From contig CAUYLG010066185.1 in assembly GCA_963573385.1 (NCBI GenBank), positions 1-64,000 on the forward strand: a DNA stretch of 64,000 bases, in the 5' to 3' direction. Below are positions 1 to 13,600 of this stretch, piece by piece. The position numbers and the translations under genes are program-made. The number at the start of each line of letters is the position of its first letter. The first letter of the stretch is position 1. The notes below the pieces were generated by a model. The model had not been told where the DNA came from. It searched no databases and worked only from the letters and a program-made list of their open reading frames with translations. The stretch is from Cacajao melanocephalus. Its lineage: Eukaryota; Chordata; Mammalia; Primates; Pitheciidae.

Positions 1-140
1 TGTGGCTCCTCCGCCGGGAATCTCCTAGTCTGTGGGCAACAAGAATTCGTCTGAAAGTGCGGCGTCCACTCGCTCTCTGCGCTTTCACTGGGAGCTACAA
101 CCCTGAGCTGTTGTTAATCGGCCATCTTGGATCTCTCTCC
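1..140 (-). mobile_element. L1 5' UTR, extreme 5' end (L1PA-like), body outside window
   Basis: Read on the minus strand, this segment begins near 140 with a GGAGAGAGATCCAAGATGG-type start followed by a block equivalent to 'cagctc..gtagctcccag..gcgcagag'. That is the known start of the primate L1 5' UTR. The element therefore points left, its 5' terminus lies at about 140, and the rest of the UTR and any ORFs lie before base 1. Differences from the youngest L1 5' end suggest an older L1PA copy. Keeping the true 5' end means the copy was probably not 5'-truncated. I see no clear target duplication because the 3' side is absent. Confidence 0.85.
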
Positions 141-1445
141 GTAACTGGAATTTTATTGCATCTATAAGTTGTAGCTGGAGGGTATGTCTACAAACCCAAT
201 CTGATGTCAGGTTAGTGCTGAGACTAAACTATTATTTAAAGGGAAAAAATTTATAGAAAATATTAAAATATTGTATTAAATATATTTAATAAACTTATTA
301 GATATATTAACAACACATAAGAATAAGTTATTAAACATATTAAGAAAAAAGTCTAGTTCTGATTCCATTTAAAAAAATCAACAATTCACCTTGCTTTAGA
401 TATTTGCTAAAATTGTTTGCTTTTGTTCACTGAGAACAACTATCCTTCTCAAGTTCATTTGAGAGGCAAAAAATATTTACTGTTTTCAGGGTGTACAAAG
501 GGCCTAATTGAAAGCAATTTGCTGTTACGTTACATTCTGGGCAAGAAGAAGGAATAAATAAATATGTTATAATTTTATATTTGTTTTCTCATTTTAAAAT
601 TGCTATTTGAAATCCTCAGTACAGGAACCATTTGAAGAATCTGTTTCCTAACTAAAGCCAGTGATTTTAAATACATGCCTAGACTCAGGGTTGTGCCCAT
701 TTGTTTACTACTCTAATTCCATAGGTATTACAGTTCTAACACAAGGTAACTGTTTGAGAAGTATGTCTTAAATAAATACCATTGCATGAATGGATGAATG
801 TGCCCACAGCAATTCTCCAAGTACGATAGAAAAAATGTGGTAAATAAGCGAGTTATTGCCAGAGAACTGCTGCTTAAACTGTCCCACAACTCAGTAGTAT
901 CAAGTAATATTTATTTTTATATTAGTGTGGTTTTGCTAATCTAGGCTACGTTCAGATGGGTTCACTTGTGTCTCTGTGTGTTGAGGATTAAAATAATCTA
1001 GGTTGGGCTCACTGAAGGCAGCTTGCACGGGCTTTTAAGTGTCTCTTCTGGAGCTGCAGTGATGAACTGGCTAGTCCATACATTTCTTTTAAGGTCAATG
1101 GCAGAGGCTAGGAGAGCAAGCCAATTGCTGGGCTGTGAAGAGCTTCTGTTTGTCTCATGTTTGCTGACATCCTATTGGCTGAAACAAGTCACATGGTCAG
1201 GTCCCATGTCAGTGAAATGGGAAATATGCCCCTCCTCTGAAAGTAAGGTGGAGGGAGAGAATAGTTCTGAACAGTAAACCAATCTACCTCATGTGGAAAG
1301 AGTTGAAGATATACTGAAGCCTCATTCACCCAAAGTGTACTTTCTGTTTAAGGGGTCCCTACTCTTACAGACATCTATTCACAATGCAGGAAGTTGGGAA
1401 ATTCTCCTTGTACACATTAGCACTATCTTCTCTTATTATTACGAA
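141..1445. other. No gene; AT-rich sequence with an unassigned old repeat-like stretch
   Basis: No exon-like frame or RNA gene is visible. The part around 940-1290 ('ctattggctgaaacaagtcacatgg' type wording) resembles a dispersed ancient repeat that I cannot name. The frame over 1023-1277 opens on TTG, not ATG, and has no family resemblance. The rest looks like unique AT-rich DNA. Confidence 0.5.
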
Positions 1446-1449
1446 TGGC

Positions 1450-1685
1450 TACTCTTGAGAGCCTACCATATACCAAGTGATTTATATATACTATCATATT
1501 AAATTCTTTAACAGTCCAACGAATTAACTGTTTTATTCATTGTCATTTTTCATGTTTTTTATTTTTTTTAAAGTGGCTCAGAATACTTAGTAACTGGTTC
1601 TAGCTAGTAAATGGTAGAACAGGCATTCAAATTCGATTCTCTCTGAAATCAAAATCCATATTTTTAATCCATGCCATAGCTTAAC
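1450..1685 (-). repeat. MIR SINE, diverged
   Basis: This matches the reverse complement of MIR in order. First comes the 'cctaccatataccaagtg' counterpart of the MIR 3' region, then 'agctagtaaatggtagaaca' near 1602-1621, then 'aaatcaaaatccatatttttaatccatgcca', the counterpart of the MIR promoter half. A T-rich insertion near 1550-1572 separates the two halves. Divergence is high, as expected for a mammal-wide repeat. Confidence 0.75.
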
Positions 1686-2579
1686 TTTTACAATCCTAAA
1701 ACTGTGTCAAAGGAATGAGTTTTGAGTTCTGAATAATAATAAAAAGAAAACTAACATGAAGTCAAGATTTGTTTTTTTAGAGGGCTTTGTTTTCTTAGCT
1801 ATAAGTAAGAATTTTAAAAGTGAAATATCTCTGATTTATTATTGGTTAGAATAGAATAAATTACTGGCCTTTTCTATAGCTTGTTAAAAGTGATATCAGT
1901 TTGCTGTTTTACTTCCTTTTAGCAATATTGTCCTCTTATTGAATATTTCTACTTGATTACATTTTTTCCTGGAATCTTGGCTTGTACTTTTAAATACAAA
2001 TCTATTTTGGTTTAGGATGTCCTGGAAACTCAGGCCTTCATATGTTTTCAGATATCAAAAATAGAGCTATAATTTTTAAAAATAATTTTCTGACCATTAA
2101 AACATAACGTTGTAAGTTTTAAATATTTTCCTTGTAAAAAATGTCTGCAGTAAACAAATGTTGCCTGACGGTTTATAATTCCAGGCAAAAATGAATGCAG
2201 AATTACCAGTGGGGAGATATATGTATATATAGATATTTACCAGTTTTAAAGTGGTGAAAATATTAGCATTTAATTGTTAATGTTTGAATTGATGATGGAG
2301 CGTGAGCAGATATGTGTGAATGGATGATTGGATAGAGGGGTGAGTATAGAGCAGTAATTCTGGCTATTTTGGTTCTGCTACCAGTTTTGCTTCCAACTAA
2401 CTCTACAGTCTTAGAAAAGCAATGTTATTCCTTCAGGAACTATCAGTTTACAGCCTCCCCCGTGATCAAGCCATCCTGTCATTTATTTTGAACTTGCTAC
2501 TGCTTCCTTGCATTACTACTTTTGATGTGGAAAAACTTTACATGGGAAGTTCATCTTTTCTTTAGACAGAAGGAGATAG
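1686..2579. other. No gene or confident repeat
   Basis: AT-rich sequence with a short (TA)-rich patch near 2216-2236. I see no coding potential and no repeat family that I can assign. Confidence 0.5.
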
Positions 2580-2968
2580 GTCTAAATTAACAACCTAATC
2601 TCACATGTAGAGGAACTAGAAAAATAAGAACAAACTAAAACCACAGCTAGCATAAGAAAAGAAATAACTAAAATCAGAGTAGAACTAAATGAAACTGAGA
2701 CCTCAAACCATACAAAGAATAAATGAAATGAAAAGTTTGTTATTTTAATGGATAAATGAGATAGATAGACTGATAGCTATTTAGATTAACAAAAAAAAAA
2801 AGAGAGAAGATCCAGATAAACACAATCAGAAATAACAGTGGTGACATCATAATAAATCCCACAGAAATAGAAACGATTCTCGGAGACTACTATGAACATC
2901 TCTATGCACAAAAGCTACAAAATCTAGAGAAAATGAATAAATTCCTGGAAATTCACAGAGGGAACTAG
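2580..2968 (+). mobile_element. L1M ORF2 fragment (linker to fingers of reverse transcriptase)
   Basis: In broken frames the plus strand reads like the L1 ORF2 segment between endonuclease and reverse transcriptase. The frame near 2640-2700 gives an ITK-IRVELNE-ET-like run. The frame at about 2889-2960 gives [19 protein letters not shown], where L1 normally has YYKHLYANKLENLEEMDKFL. An A-run followed by a KKRE-like stretch sits between them. There are stops and frameshifts. It is an ancient fragment and not a gene. Confidence 0.85.
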
Positions 2969-2999
2969 GTTGATGGATGGGAAAATTCTATTGTGGTTT

Positions 3000-3510
3000 T
3001 TCAAAGAGCCACGTGGATTGTGGGGGTTGTAGTGTAAGACATGAGGAATTTATTGATTTCAAATGTAGGTTTGTGAGAACACTTAGAAGGCAGAACATCC
3101 CTAGCCCCTGTGAGTCCTAGCTCATAACAGCCATTGCATCTTCTTTCTTGGTAATGGAATTCCAGTTTTATTTGTGTAGTAATATTAACAATTCCAGGCT
3201 TTTGTCCTGCTCAGATTATTGCTCTCTGAGTATAAGGTACTTGGAGGTGAAGCAGCTCTCTTTTTCCTACAAGTGCAAAGCCCCTAGTGGCATGGATGCT
3301 GGCCCAGCTTCCTGACTTCACTGAGCTCTTGACCAGTTCTGGAACCACTCACCTCCAGACTTCTTGTTATGTGAGATAATCAAATGCTTTTCCTTATTTT
3401 AGGCTCCAGACTTCTTGTTATGTGAGATAATCAAATGCTCCCTTATTTTAGGTTCTATCAGTTGGGCTTTCTGATACTTGCAGCTAAGTTCATCCTAAAA
3501 AAAACTGTAT
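3000..3510 (+). mobile_element. LTR-like fragment, family not assigned, with internal tandem duplication
   Basis: The run 'ctgacttcactgagctcttgacc' through 'cttcttgttatgtgagataat' to 'ctgatacttgcagctaagttcatcct' resembles the 3' part of an old mammalian retroviral LTR, of the ERVL/MaLR kind. I recognise the style but cannot name the family with confidence. It contains the 51-bp duplication listed separately. The left limit is uncertain. Confidence 0.4.
3353..3452 (+). repeat. Direct tandem duplication, about 51 bp x 2
   Basis: Copy 1 is 3353-3403 and copy 2 is 3404-3452. Both begin 'ctccagacttcttgttatgt' and end 'ccttattttagg'. They are identical except for a 2-base difference in a T/C run near the end of each unit. 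The near identity within an old, diverged LTR-like sequence indicates that the duplication is much younger than the host repeat. Confidence 0.95.
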
Positions 3511-3807
3511 GTGGAAAATCTTAATTTCATTGCTGAAGAAGTTTATGAGCATTCTTTCTGGCTTTTTGAATACAACATTATTCTTTTAATTTAAGTTCAC
3601 CTTCTTACTTGTTTGTGAATTGGTGTAGGCAGTGGAAAACAATTGAGGAGCTTTGACTCCCCCATTCACCTGGCACTGGGTAGAGTGAAAGGTGCGATCC
3701 TTGTATAATCATCTTTTTATCAGATATCATAATTGTATCAAGAATTTCTAGAATGCATTGAGGACCTTGAATGAAATAATTTGGATAAAAATAAACTAAT
3801 TTTTTAT

Positions 3808-5088
<1,281 letters not shown>

Positions 5089-5100
5089 AAAAGCTATCCA

Positions 5101-5445
5101 GCCGGATGCGGTGGCTCACATCTGTAATCCTAGCGATTTGGGAAGCCAATGCAGGTGGATCACCTGAGGTCAGGAGATCATGACCAGCCCGGCCAACATG
5201 GTGAAACTCCATTTCTACTAAAAATACAAAAACTAGCTGGGCCTGGTGGCGGGTGCCTGTAATCCCAACTACTCAGGAGGGTGAGGCAGGAGAATCGCTT
5301 GGACCCAGGAGGTGGAGGTTGCAGTGAGCCGAGATTGCGCTATTGCACTTCAGCTTGGGTGACAGATCGAGACTCTGTCTCAACAAAACAAAACAAAACA
5401 AAACAAAACAAAACAAAACAAAACAAAACAGCAACAACAAAACCC
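5101..5445 (+). mobile_element. Alu (AluS type), sense, with target duplication
   Basis: A full-length Alu runs from 'gccggatgcggtggctcac' through the left arm, the linker 'actaaaaatacaaaaa' and the right arm to 'gactctgtctcaa'. It is followed by an (AAAAC)n tail. Flanks 5089-5100 'aaaagctatcca' and 5446-5457 'aaaagttatcca' form a 12-bp target duplication with one mismatch. The frames called over it on either strand are translated Alu. Confidence 0.97.
5384..5430 (+). repeat. (AAAAC)n microsatellite in Alu tail
   Basis: About nine AAAAC units arise from the Alu poly(A) tail. On the opposite strand they translate as a VLFCF repeat, which is an artefact. Confidence 0.97.
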
Positions 5446-5457
5446 AAAAGTTATCCA

Positions 5458-6795
5458 CTAGCTGCTGCTTTTAGCAAGGACCTCTCATCAGTGGTCCAAT
5501 GCCAAGGATTTCAGCTCAGATCCTAAGCAGGAAATTATTCTTTCCATCAAACAAGGTGTTAAATTTCTTCCTGTTGCTGTGAGAAAGAATACTGCTGGTA
5601 ACTGGGAGGGTGCAGGCTGGGGTGCATGCTTTGTCAATGAACTTGGGTTTAGACAGATGACCAGATAGCTCTGAGACCACAGGGCTGTTTTCTAGACCTA
5701 GTAAGGCAGGTGCCAGCATTTTGCAAAGCATATTGGAGAAAATCAAAATTTATTGAAGAGAAGAAATCCTTTCTTGGTATTTGATTGATATAGGCTAAGT
5801 ACTTAATGACATTGCTTTGAACAAATGCATTAGCAAAGACTAAGGAATTGCTATAGTTAGAAATAAAGAGGCAAAAAGTAGATATCCAAGTATAAACTAG
5901 TGTGAAGCTCAGGAAGCAGTTTAGTACCCACAGAAGAGCTTCTATATAGAACTATGGGTCATCAGCTATTCCTTGTGAGAATGAACAGGAAACTGGCACC
6001 AGATTCCCCCATATGTGCTTCATGTCCTGTGTACATACATTGTAAGTGAAGTGTAATTATCATCAAAGGATGTGAGTTCAATTTGTAGTAAGATGAATGA
6101 AATTGTGACTATGTAGTGTGTGTTCCATCATCTTATCATTCTTGCATAGTACTAAGTGAAAAGGCAATGTTTAGAGAATTATCTGTATTGCAGGCGATTT
6201 ACTGGGGAATGGCATACTAAATTTTAACAGAATTCTTAAGACTTATTTTAAGTCTTATTGTAGTTGCCTTAGCTACATTTCTAGCTGCCTGCTACTATGC
6301 AATGGCAAATAACAGCATATTCCCTGTCTTGTATTTATGCAATTAAACTTCTCCCTCCTCCGTATTACTATTTATTGATTAATGTATCATTTATTTTTAC
6401 TGTTAATTCATTTAACAAACACTTTTAGAGGTCTAAAACAATTTTGAGGTCTGGAATTTGGTCGTATACTGTAAATCCAAAGTATTCTATGGTCCAGTGT
6501 GGAGATAAAATTCACAAATAATTATGCTCCAGAGTCATATATGCTGATTAACATACGAGCAGGGGCAGAGACACTTCTCTCTGAGTGATGATGAGTTTTT
6601 AAGGGGGACAAGGCAGAGAAGGGGCATAAAGGAAGATGAAACAGTACTGGAGACACAAATGGGGAGTTAGAAGTTGCTTATTCTGGCTGAGATGTTGGCT
6701 GCCTGGAGAGGAGGCAACATTGGAAGAAGGTAGCTTACACCAAGCTCCTGAGATGTCAATTGACTTGTAGATGAAGTTGTGAGATTTGAACTTTC
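5458..6795. other. No gene or confident repeat
   Basis: Apparently unique sequence without long ATG-initiated frames. Purine-rich stretches near 6600-6730 could be very old L2 but are too diverged to call. Confidence 0.45.
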
Positions 6796-6799
6796 TCTT

Positions 6800-6890
6800 G
6801 CAGGTGGAGAGTCCCTGAAGGCATTTGTACAGGGAAGAGATATATTTTGATTTGTGTTTTGGAAAGCTGTCTCTGAGGGCAGGACGCAGA
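6800..6890 (-). mobile_element. L2 LINE remnant, antisense
   Basis: The order 'gcatttgtacagggaagaga..ttttgatttgtgttttggaaagctgtctctg' parallels the antisense L2 block with 'gagcagaggagtgacatgatctgacttatgtttt..ggatcactctggctg'. This is an old, short remnant. Confidence 0.5.
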
Positions 6891-7099
6891 ATCAGATCTT
6901 TAGCAAACAGACAAGTTCACCCAGATAGGATAAGAACTTAAACGATGAAAATGAGGCCGTCCTAGCTGCCATTGTTAGCATATTAGGTTGCAAGTAATAA
7001 ATACTAAGCATTGGTCCTCCACTGGACCAAAGACTTTCTTAAATATAAGGACTATATTTTATTCATCTTTGTGTGATCAATAATGGGCAATCCATGGAA

Positions 7100-7260
7100 T
7101 GATGAAAAGGGTACAGCAGTTTTTAATCAGACAGGCTCAGGTTCAAATGCCACCTTTATAACTTAGTAGAATGTATGGTCTTAGCTAAGTCATTTTGCCT
7201 TCTCATCTATAAAATGGGATAATAATATTTTTGCAGAGTAAGGACATTACATAAAAAACA
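7100..7260 (+). repeat. MIR SINE
   Basis: The MIR order is seen: 'caggctcaggttcaaatgcc' (B-box-like region), 'gctaagtcattttgcct', then 'catctataaaatgggataataat' and 'agtaaggacatta'. These are the canonical MIR landmarks with old divergence. Confidence 0.85.
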
Positions 7261-7322
7261 ATATGTCCATATATCATTCTTATTATGGCCATAAATGTAC
7301 ACTCCACGAGTAAAGTAGAATA

Positions 7323-7368
7323 TTAGGTTGGTACAAAAGTAATTGCTGTTTTTGCCATCAAAACTAAT
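7323..7368 (+). mobile_element. MADE1 (mariner MITE), 5' half only
   Basis: The sequence starts 'ttaggttggtacaaaagtaa' and continues 'ttgctgtttttgcca', which matches the first 46 or so bases of the 80-bp palindromic MADE1. The second half, which would be its inverted complement, is missing. MADE1 palindromes are the known source of the miR-548 family. The 5p-like segment is present, but no hairpin partner exists here. Confidence 0.85.
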
Positions 7369-8615
<1,247 letters not shown>

Positions 8616-8619
8616 CAAG

Positions 8620-8960
8620 TTTAAATCTTGCAGGTATGTGCAGGATAGACTGTGTGGATGGAAAAAAGATTGGAGGCCTATCTTTTGGTATACTATGTTT
8701 TTACGAATTAACAAGGACTGAGCTGCATTGGTGTGATGAAAATAAAAGGAAATGGGCTAGTGCTCGTGTGACATTTAATAGGAGTTGGTGGTAGGTGATT
8801 GCTTGGGGGCAGAGAAGAGGCTAGAGAAGTTGAAGTGAGGATCATCTTTCCATTAGGAGAAATGGAAAGCTTACCAGGAGGCATTTGTTCTCTGGAAGGT
8901 GATGATTTCTATCTCCAATAGGCTGATTTTGAAGCCATGATGGTAGAAATCAAAAAGGTG
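8620..8960 (-). mobile_element. Probable L2 remnant, antisense
   Basis: The segment 'ggatagactgtgtggatgg..attggagg' and the following purine-rich run resemble the antisense central part of L2 ('gaatagactgtaggggg..caagggtggaagcaggg' and downstream). Alignment by eye is loose, so limits and identity are tentative. Confidence 0.4.
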
Positions 8961-10536
8961 ATGGAGAGGAATCAGTGCTAGGTGGAAGTTTTGAAACCCT
9001 TTTGTATTGACATTATGGTTGAATGGCAGGTAGTCTCAATTCATACACTCGACTCTCATGGTGGGTGTGCCTGGGAGTGGATTGCCAGTCGGTGGGATAA
9101 AGTGGGAGAAGCTTAAACCGTTTGTGATTATTCTTGGATATTGTCCAAGCCTTTCTATATTTCTTTAGCAACTATATGCTGAGGGTGCTAAACCTGGACT
9201 TACCCGTCTTTATAAAGTCCACATGAAATAAAGACATGAAAAAAATTTCTTTCAACCTGGAACTAACAGGGCTACTGAGAGTCAGAAATTATCCTCAATT
9301 CCTTTAAGCCTTAGCTTCCAGAACTTAGGTCTTCCACATTTGAGGAAGATGTATTACTTTGGGGTATTAAACATTTATAATGTAACTCTCATTTTAAAAA
9401 CAAATTCCCTTTGCCACTTTGGTTTTTTCCAGGAAAACACTCCTTAGGGATGTTCATGGGGTGAGGTTCTCCTAATAAGCAGTAGCTTCACCAGAAATTT
9501 GCCTGAGCAGTCCCCGACTCTAATATTGAGTAGTTAGTCCCCGCTGACTCTTATAAATCGTGCCTTTAATGCATAAAACTGTTTTTTGGTGGTTTTGTTT
9601 TAACATTGTACTCATAAATGAAATAGTACTCAAAATAAAGTCTAATAATAAAGAATGTGAATTGGGAACTAATGCTTGACTTTTGAGCAAGTATTCTTTT
9701 TATTAACAATTGACAGAATACTTACTGATGAAGTCATTAAAAGAAAAAAATTAAAATATTGAGCTCATATTGTCCCAATTATGTTACTATGTCATTTTTT
9801 TGTTTTTATTTTTTTAGATGAGTTCAAAAATTTCATTTTTTCTCTAAGAAATTGCCCTAATCAAATGTTTTTCTAAGACAAAAATGATTTTCAGATATTA
9901 CCAAACACAAGTAAAATTTACATTTATTTTATTTTGTTGTAGAAAGATTTTTTATTTGCTTATTTATTTTCTTCAAAGAATTTGAGGCAACTAGATCAAA
10001 TTTAAAGACTTCTTTTCTCTTCCCCTCCCTCCTTTATCTTTCTTTTTTTTTTTTTTTAAAGACTTGGGAGTGTCTGGACTATCTATGTGAGAAGTAGGAC
10101 CAGATGCTTTTGGAGTTGCTTGTATGCTCTGAGGGGAAGAGGAGAAGTTCTTCGTTTGAATTATTTGGTCCTTGCTCCTATAATCAATTCAGCATGTAAT
10201 TGTGGGCTCACTCCAGAACAGCAGATAATTTGTTTTGATAAACCAGGGTCTATAGGAAGCATACAATACTTCCTCTTGCCTTTTAACACTTTAGGTCAAG
10301 AGACGATGGTTTGGTAAGATCCTTGCCCTGGGAGTTAGTGACCTAGGGGTCAATTCTGACCTAGATGCATCTGAAGACCCTGAGGGGAGGATTCTCTTTC
10401 TCTGCTTCTGTTTCCTCTTCTGTAAGTCAAAGCGGTGGGATTCAATGATCTATGATTCTTTTTATTTTTACTTTTTACTTTTAAAGATTCTTTGAAGGTA
10501 TAGTTTTCAGGATAGCTGGGAGTTTTCAAAATGATT
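8961..10536. other. No gene; AT-rich, with a poly(T) run
   Basis: No repeat family could be named. A T14-type run lies at about 10,042-10,058. The frame at 10,087-10,317 has no family features. Confidence 0.45.
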
Positions 10537-10641
10537 CTTCTTTCCTTCCTTCCTTCCTTCCTTCCTTCCTTCCTTCCTTCCTTCCTTCCTCCCTCCCTCC
10601 CTCCCTCCCTCCCTCCCTCCCTCCCTTCCTTCCTTCCTTCT
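10537..10641 (+). repeat. Compound polypyrimidine microsatellite (TTCC)n-(CTCC)n-(TTCC)n
   Basis: There are three blocks: TTCC repeats to about 10,590, CTCC repeats to about 10,624, then TTCC repeats again to 10,640. The whole tract is pure C/T on the plus strand, so it is a mirror-type polypurine/polypyrimidine tract. The open frames over it (Pro/Ser/Leu-rich plus, Gly/Arg/Lys/Glu-rich minus) are translated repeat. Confidence 0.98.
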
Positions 10642-13600
10642 TACAATAAAGCAACAGCTCAGAGCTCATTCTCAGGAAAGAGGCTAGATATTTCCAGGGA
10701 AAGCAAGTTTCAGAGTCTACTTTGAAAAATCTGTATAGACACAGCAGTTTGACCCATGTCATTGTAAACCTTGCTAAAATTTATGAGGAGAGGAAAATGA
10801 TCAGCCAGGAAGCTCCTTCTAGGTTTATTTCTTAGTGTTTATATGTAAATATGCATTTTAAACTTAATATTAACATTCAGAGTCTAGATTCATACCTGGC
10901 AAAGAATATTGCCACAATTAGCTAGTTATTTTCATATCACAGGGAGATGGAAAACTTTCTTTTCTTAGTGTTTACTGTTTTTACAGATGCAGTTTCTGGA
11001 ATTTTCAAATGGGTCAAACTGCTTTTAACCTGGGTACTGTTACCCAATTTTATCAATTCTTCATTTTCTATTAGGAGAAAATCTGTTTCATGGCTTCAAT
11101 ATATAAAAGATCACAAAGCAGCCTGAAGCAGATAAATATTGAACTAGTCAAACACACATGCTGCTGAGAATTAGAGTAGCTTGTATTTTTGCTCTGGGAC
11201 TAGGCCAGGAGAATGTTGAGGCTGTTCATACCTAACTTACCTTTCTCCATCTATTTCACCTGCTTCCATTTTTTTGTTTAGTAAACGTCTGCTTTCTATT
11301 AGATTGTTTTATCCCCTTAACCTTCATAAATGACAATTAAGTCCATCTAGTCTGTCAATAGCATGTCATTTATTTGTTGCTACAGCTGAGCCTGACCTTC
11401 ATTGATTTTATTGGACTAATTTGCTGGAAATGATTTTTTAATGTTAGATTTATTGCCTAGGCACTTCATTGTCAGATAATTGAAGTAAATTGTATATTTT
11501 TTTTCAAACCAAACGCAAGAAGTGCGGGAAAGAGATATATTATTTTGAATAATTATTTCCTATTGGGGTAGAGAGACATTTACATGTGATGTCATGCATG
11601 CACTTTTAAATTTTGCAAACATAGATTGTTTTTGAGTCATGCACATTTTTCTCCCTTTTTGGTTTTTCCTTAAGAATAGCTGAGGTAGAAATAGGAGTTG
11701 GTAATGAATTACATTAAAAAATGATGTTGCAAATTAGATTAGATGTATACATAAAATCTATCAAGTAGTTACAACACCACCTCTTACATAATGGGCCTTG
11801 TTATTTTGATTTAACTGGAGGTTAAATTATAAATATGCTGATGTTGCATAGCTAATCTTAGCTTTTACAAGGTATTATCTTATTCCCTTAGTATCAGTGT
11901 TAACAAGGCTTTTTTATGTTGTGCTTTTGGTTCTCCAAAAATTTTGATTGTCTGCCCAGATAATAATGAGTTTTTCAGTCCCTAAATGAGACTGTTTTGG
12001 TATTTGTTTATTCCAATGGTGTTAGGGATGGCAATAATATGGCCATCCCTCATACCATTTAGTTTAGTACCATGTTTATACAGTGGAGGAGATACTGAGA
12101 GATCTATTTGGAAAAGTATTTATATTTGGAAAAGTGTTGTGAATATAGACTTTTCCCTTGCTGTGCTGTTGTATCCCAGTGTTAGCAGGGACACATCAGG
12201 AAAGGTTTGCCAGCAAAGCTGGTGCTCTTGTTAATCAGAAAATGGACTTGGTTTGACATAAAGGAGATCAACCTTTGAACTCAACTTCAGACACTAGCAA
12301 ATGAAACATGCTACTATTCACACCCTAAATGATCATGCAGTTTTGAGTAGGAAGGTTTCCAACATATTGAAACTAGTTAAGGAAAAGTGGACAGAACTTG
12401 AGTCTTATTCCTTAAAGAACTTTTTGGATTTTTTTTCTCCCATGTGAGCAGAATCAAAGAAAGTCATCTTGTAATCAAAAGCAGAAAGAGCACTCGACCC
12501 AAATTCTCTAGAAATCTGTTCTAATGGCTGTGATTTCTCCATGCAGTCAACATTGTTTTGAAGCAAAAGAAAAATAAAGTAAAACTATAATTTTTAAGGG
12601 TTTTAAAACAACATATTTTACATAGTTTAAAGATTTTTGGAAATGACAGCCCTATTGTCAGTTTATAAACGAAAACGATAACAATTTGAATGGATATTGG
12701 TGATGCAATGGTTCTCACTCACATTGCTGATGACATACTCTCCTGTCATATACTTTAATGTGAACTTAACATCAGCTTTAATGAAGAACAGATAGATTAT
12801 CACATCACCAGGGTTTTTTTTTTTTTAAGTCAAACTTGCTGCATCCGGAAAGGCAGTTATACATAAGCTTAGGAATACTCATTCCAAAGAATATTCCTGG
12901 AATGAAGTTCGGTAAAAGTAGAATCTGCTTCCAAATTAGGAGTCCAATATAATAATTTCAGAGTAAAGAGAGTAGGCAGCCAACAGTGTCCTTCTCAATC
13001 GATTGTACCCTGAGATTCAATTTTAATTTGAGCAGAAATTGTGAGGGAAAAAGAGGTGTAAAGACTGAGAGAAAAACTTCTGGCTTTAAAATTGTCATGT
13101 CTCTTTTCTGTCTCTGTTCTTGTCACTATTATTGATATAAAGAATCCATCAACATATTTTTATGGGTGATTAAGAAAGGCTGACCTTTCTTTTGCAGGTA
13201 CAAATAGGTAGTTCTTCAGAGGCTATAACTGAATGACAAGATAATTCTGTCCATTTAATATTGAAGTGATGTTGATAGTATCATTCTTCTCGCGTTGGAA
13301 ACAGGGAAGTGTAGAGGCCTTTTCTGTTTCAGCCTGTTCTGCCCTGGGTGATGGATTTTTCCTCTGACTAATCGCTGTCACATTAACCCGCACTATTTCA
13401 TCCTTCAGAGCTGTCAAGATAATGACGATAATCCAAGTGGCTCATTGTAGGTAAAGGAAATTATATGAGCAAAGTAATATCATAAAACAGTGTTTAAATA
13501 TTTTAATTTCATTTGTCAGGGCAGTCCCAACACTTCATTACACATATAACCATCTCTCATCAGTGGAATTAGTGCATTATTCATTACTGTTAATTATTTT

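Noticed and set aside
7323..7368. miR-548-type miRNA gene
   Set aside because: Only one arm of the MADE1 palindrome is present, so no precursor hairpin can form from the visible sequence.
10525..10765. Pro/Ser/Leu-rich plus frame and Lys/Glu/Gly/Arg-rich minus frame
   Set aside because: They are translations of the TTCC/CTCC microsatellite.
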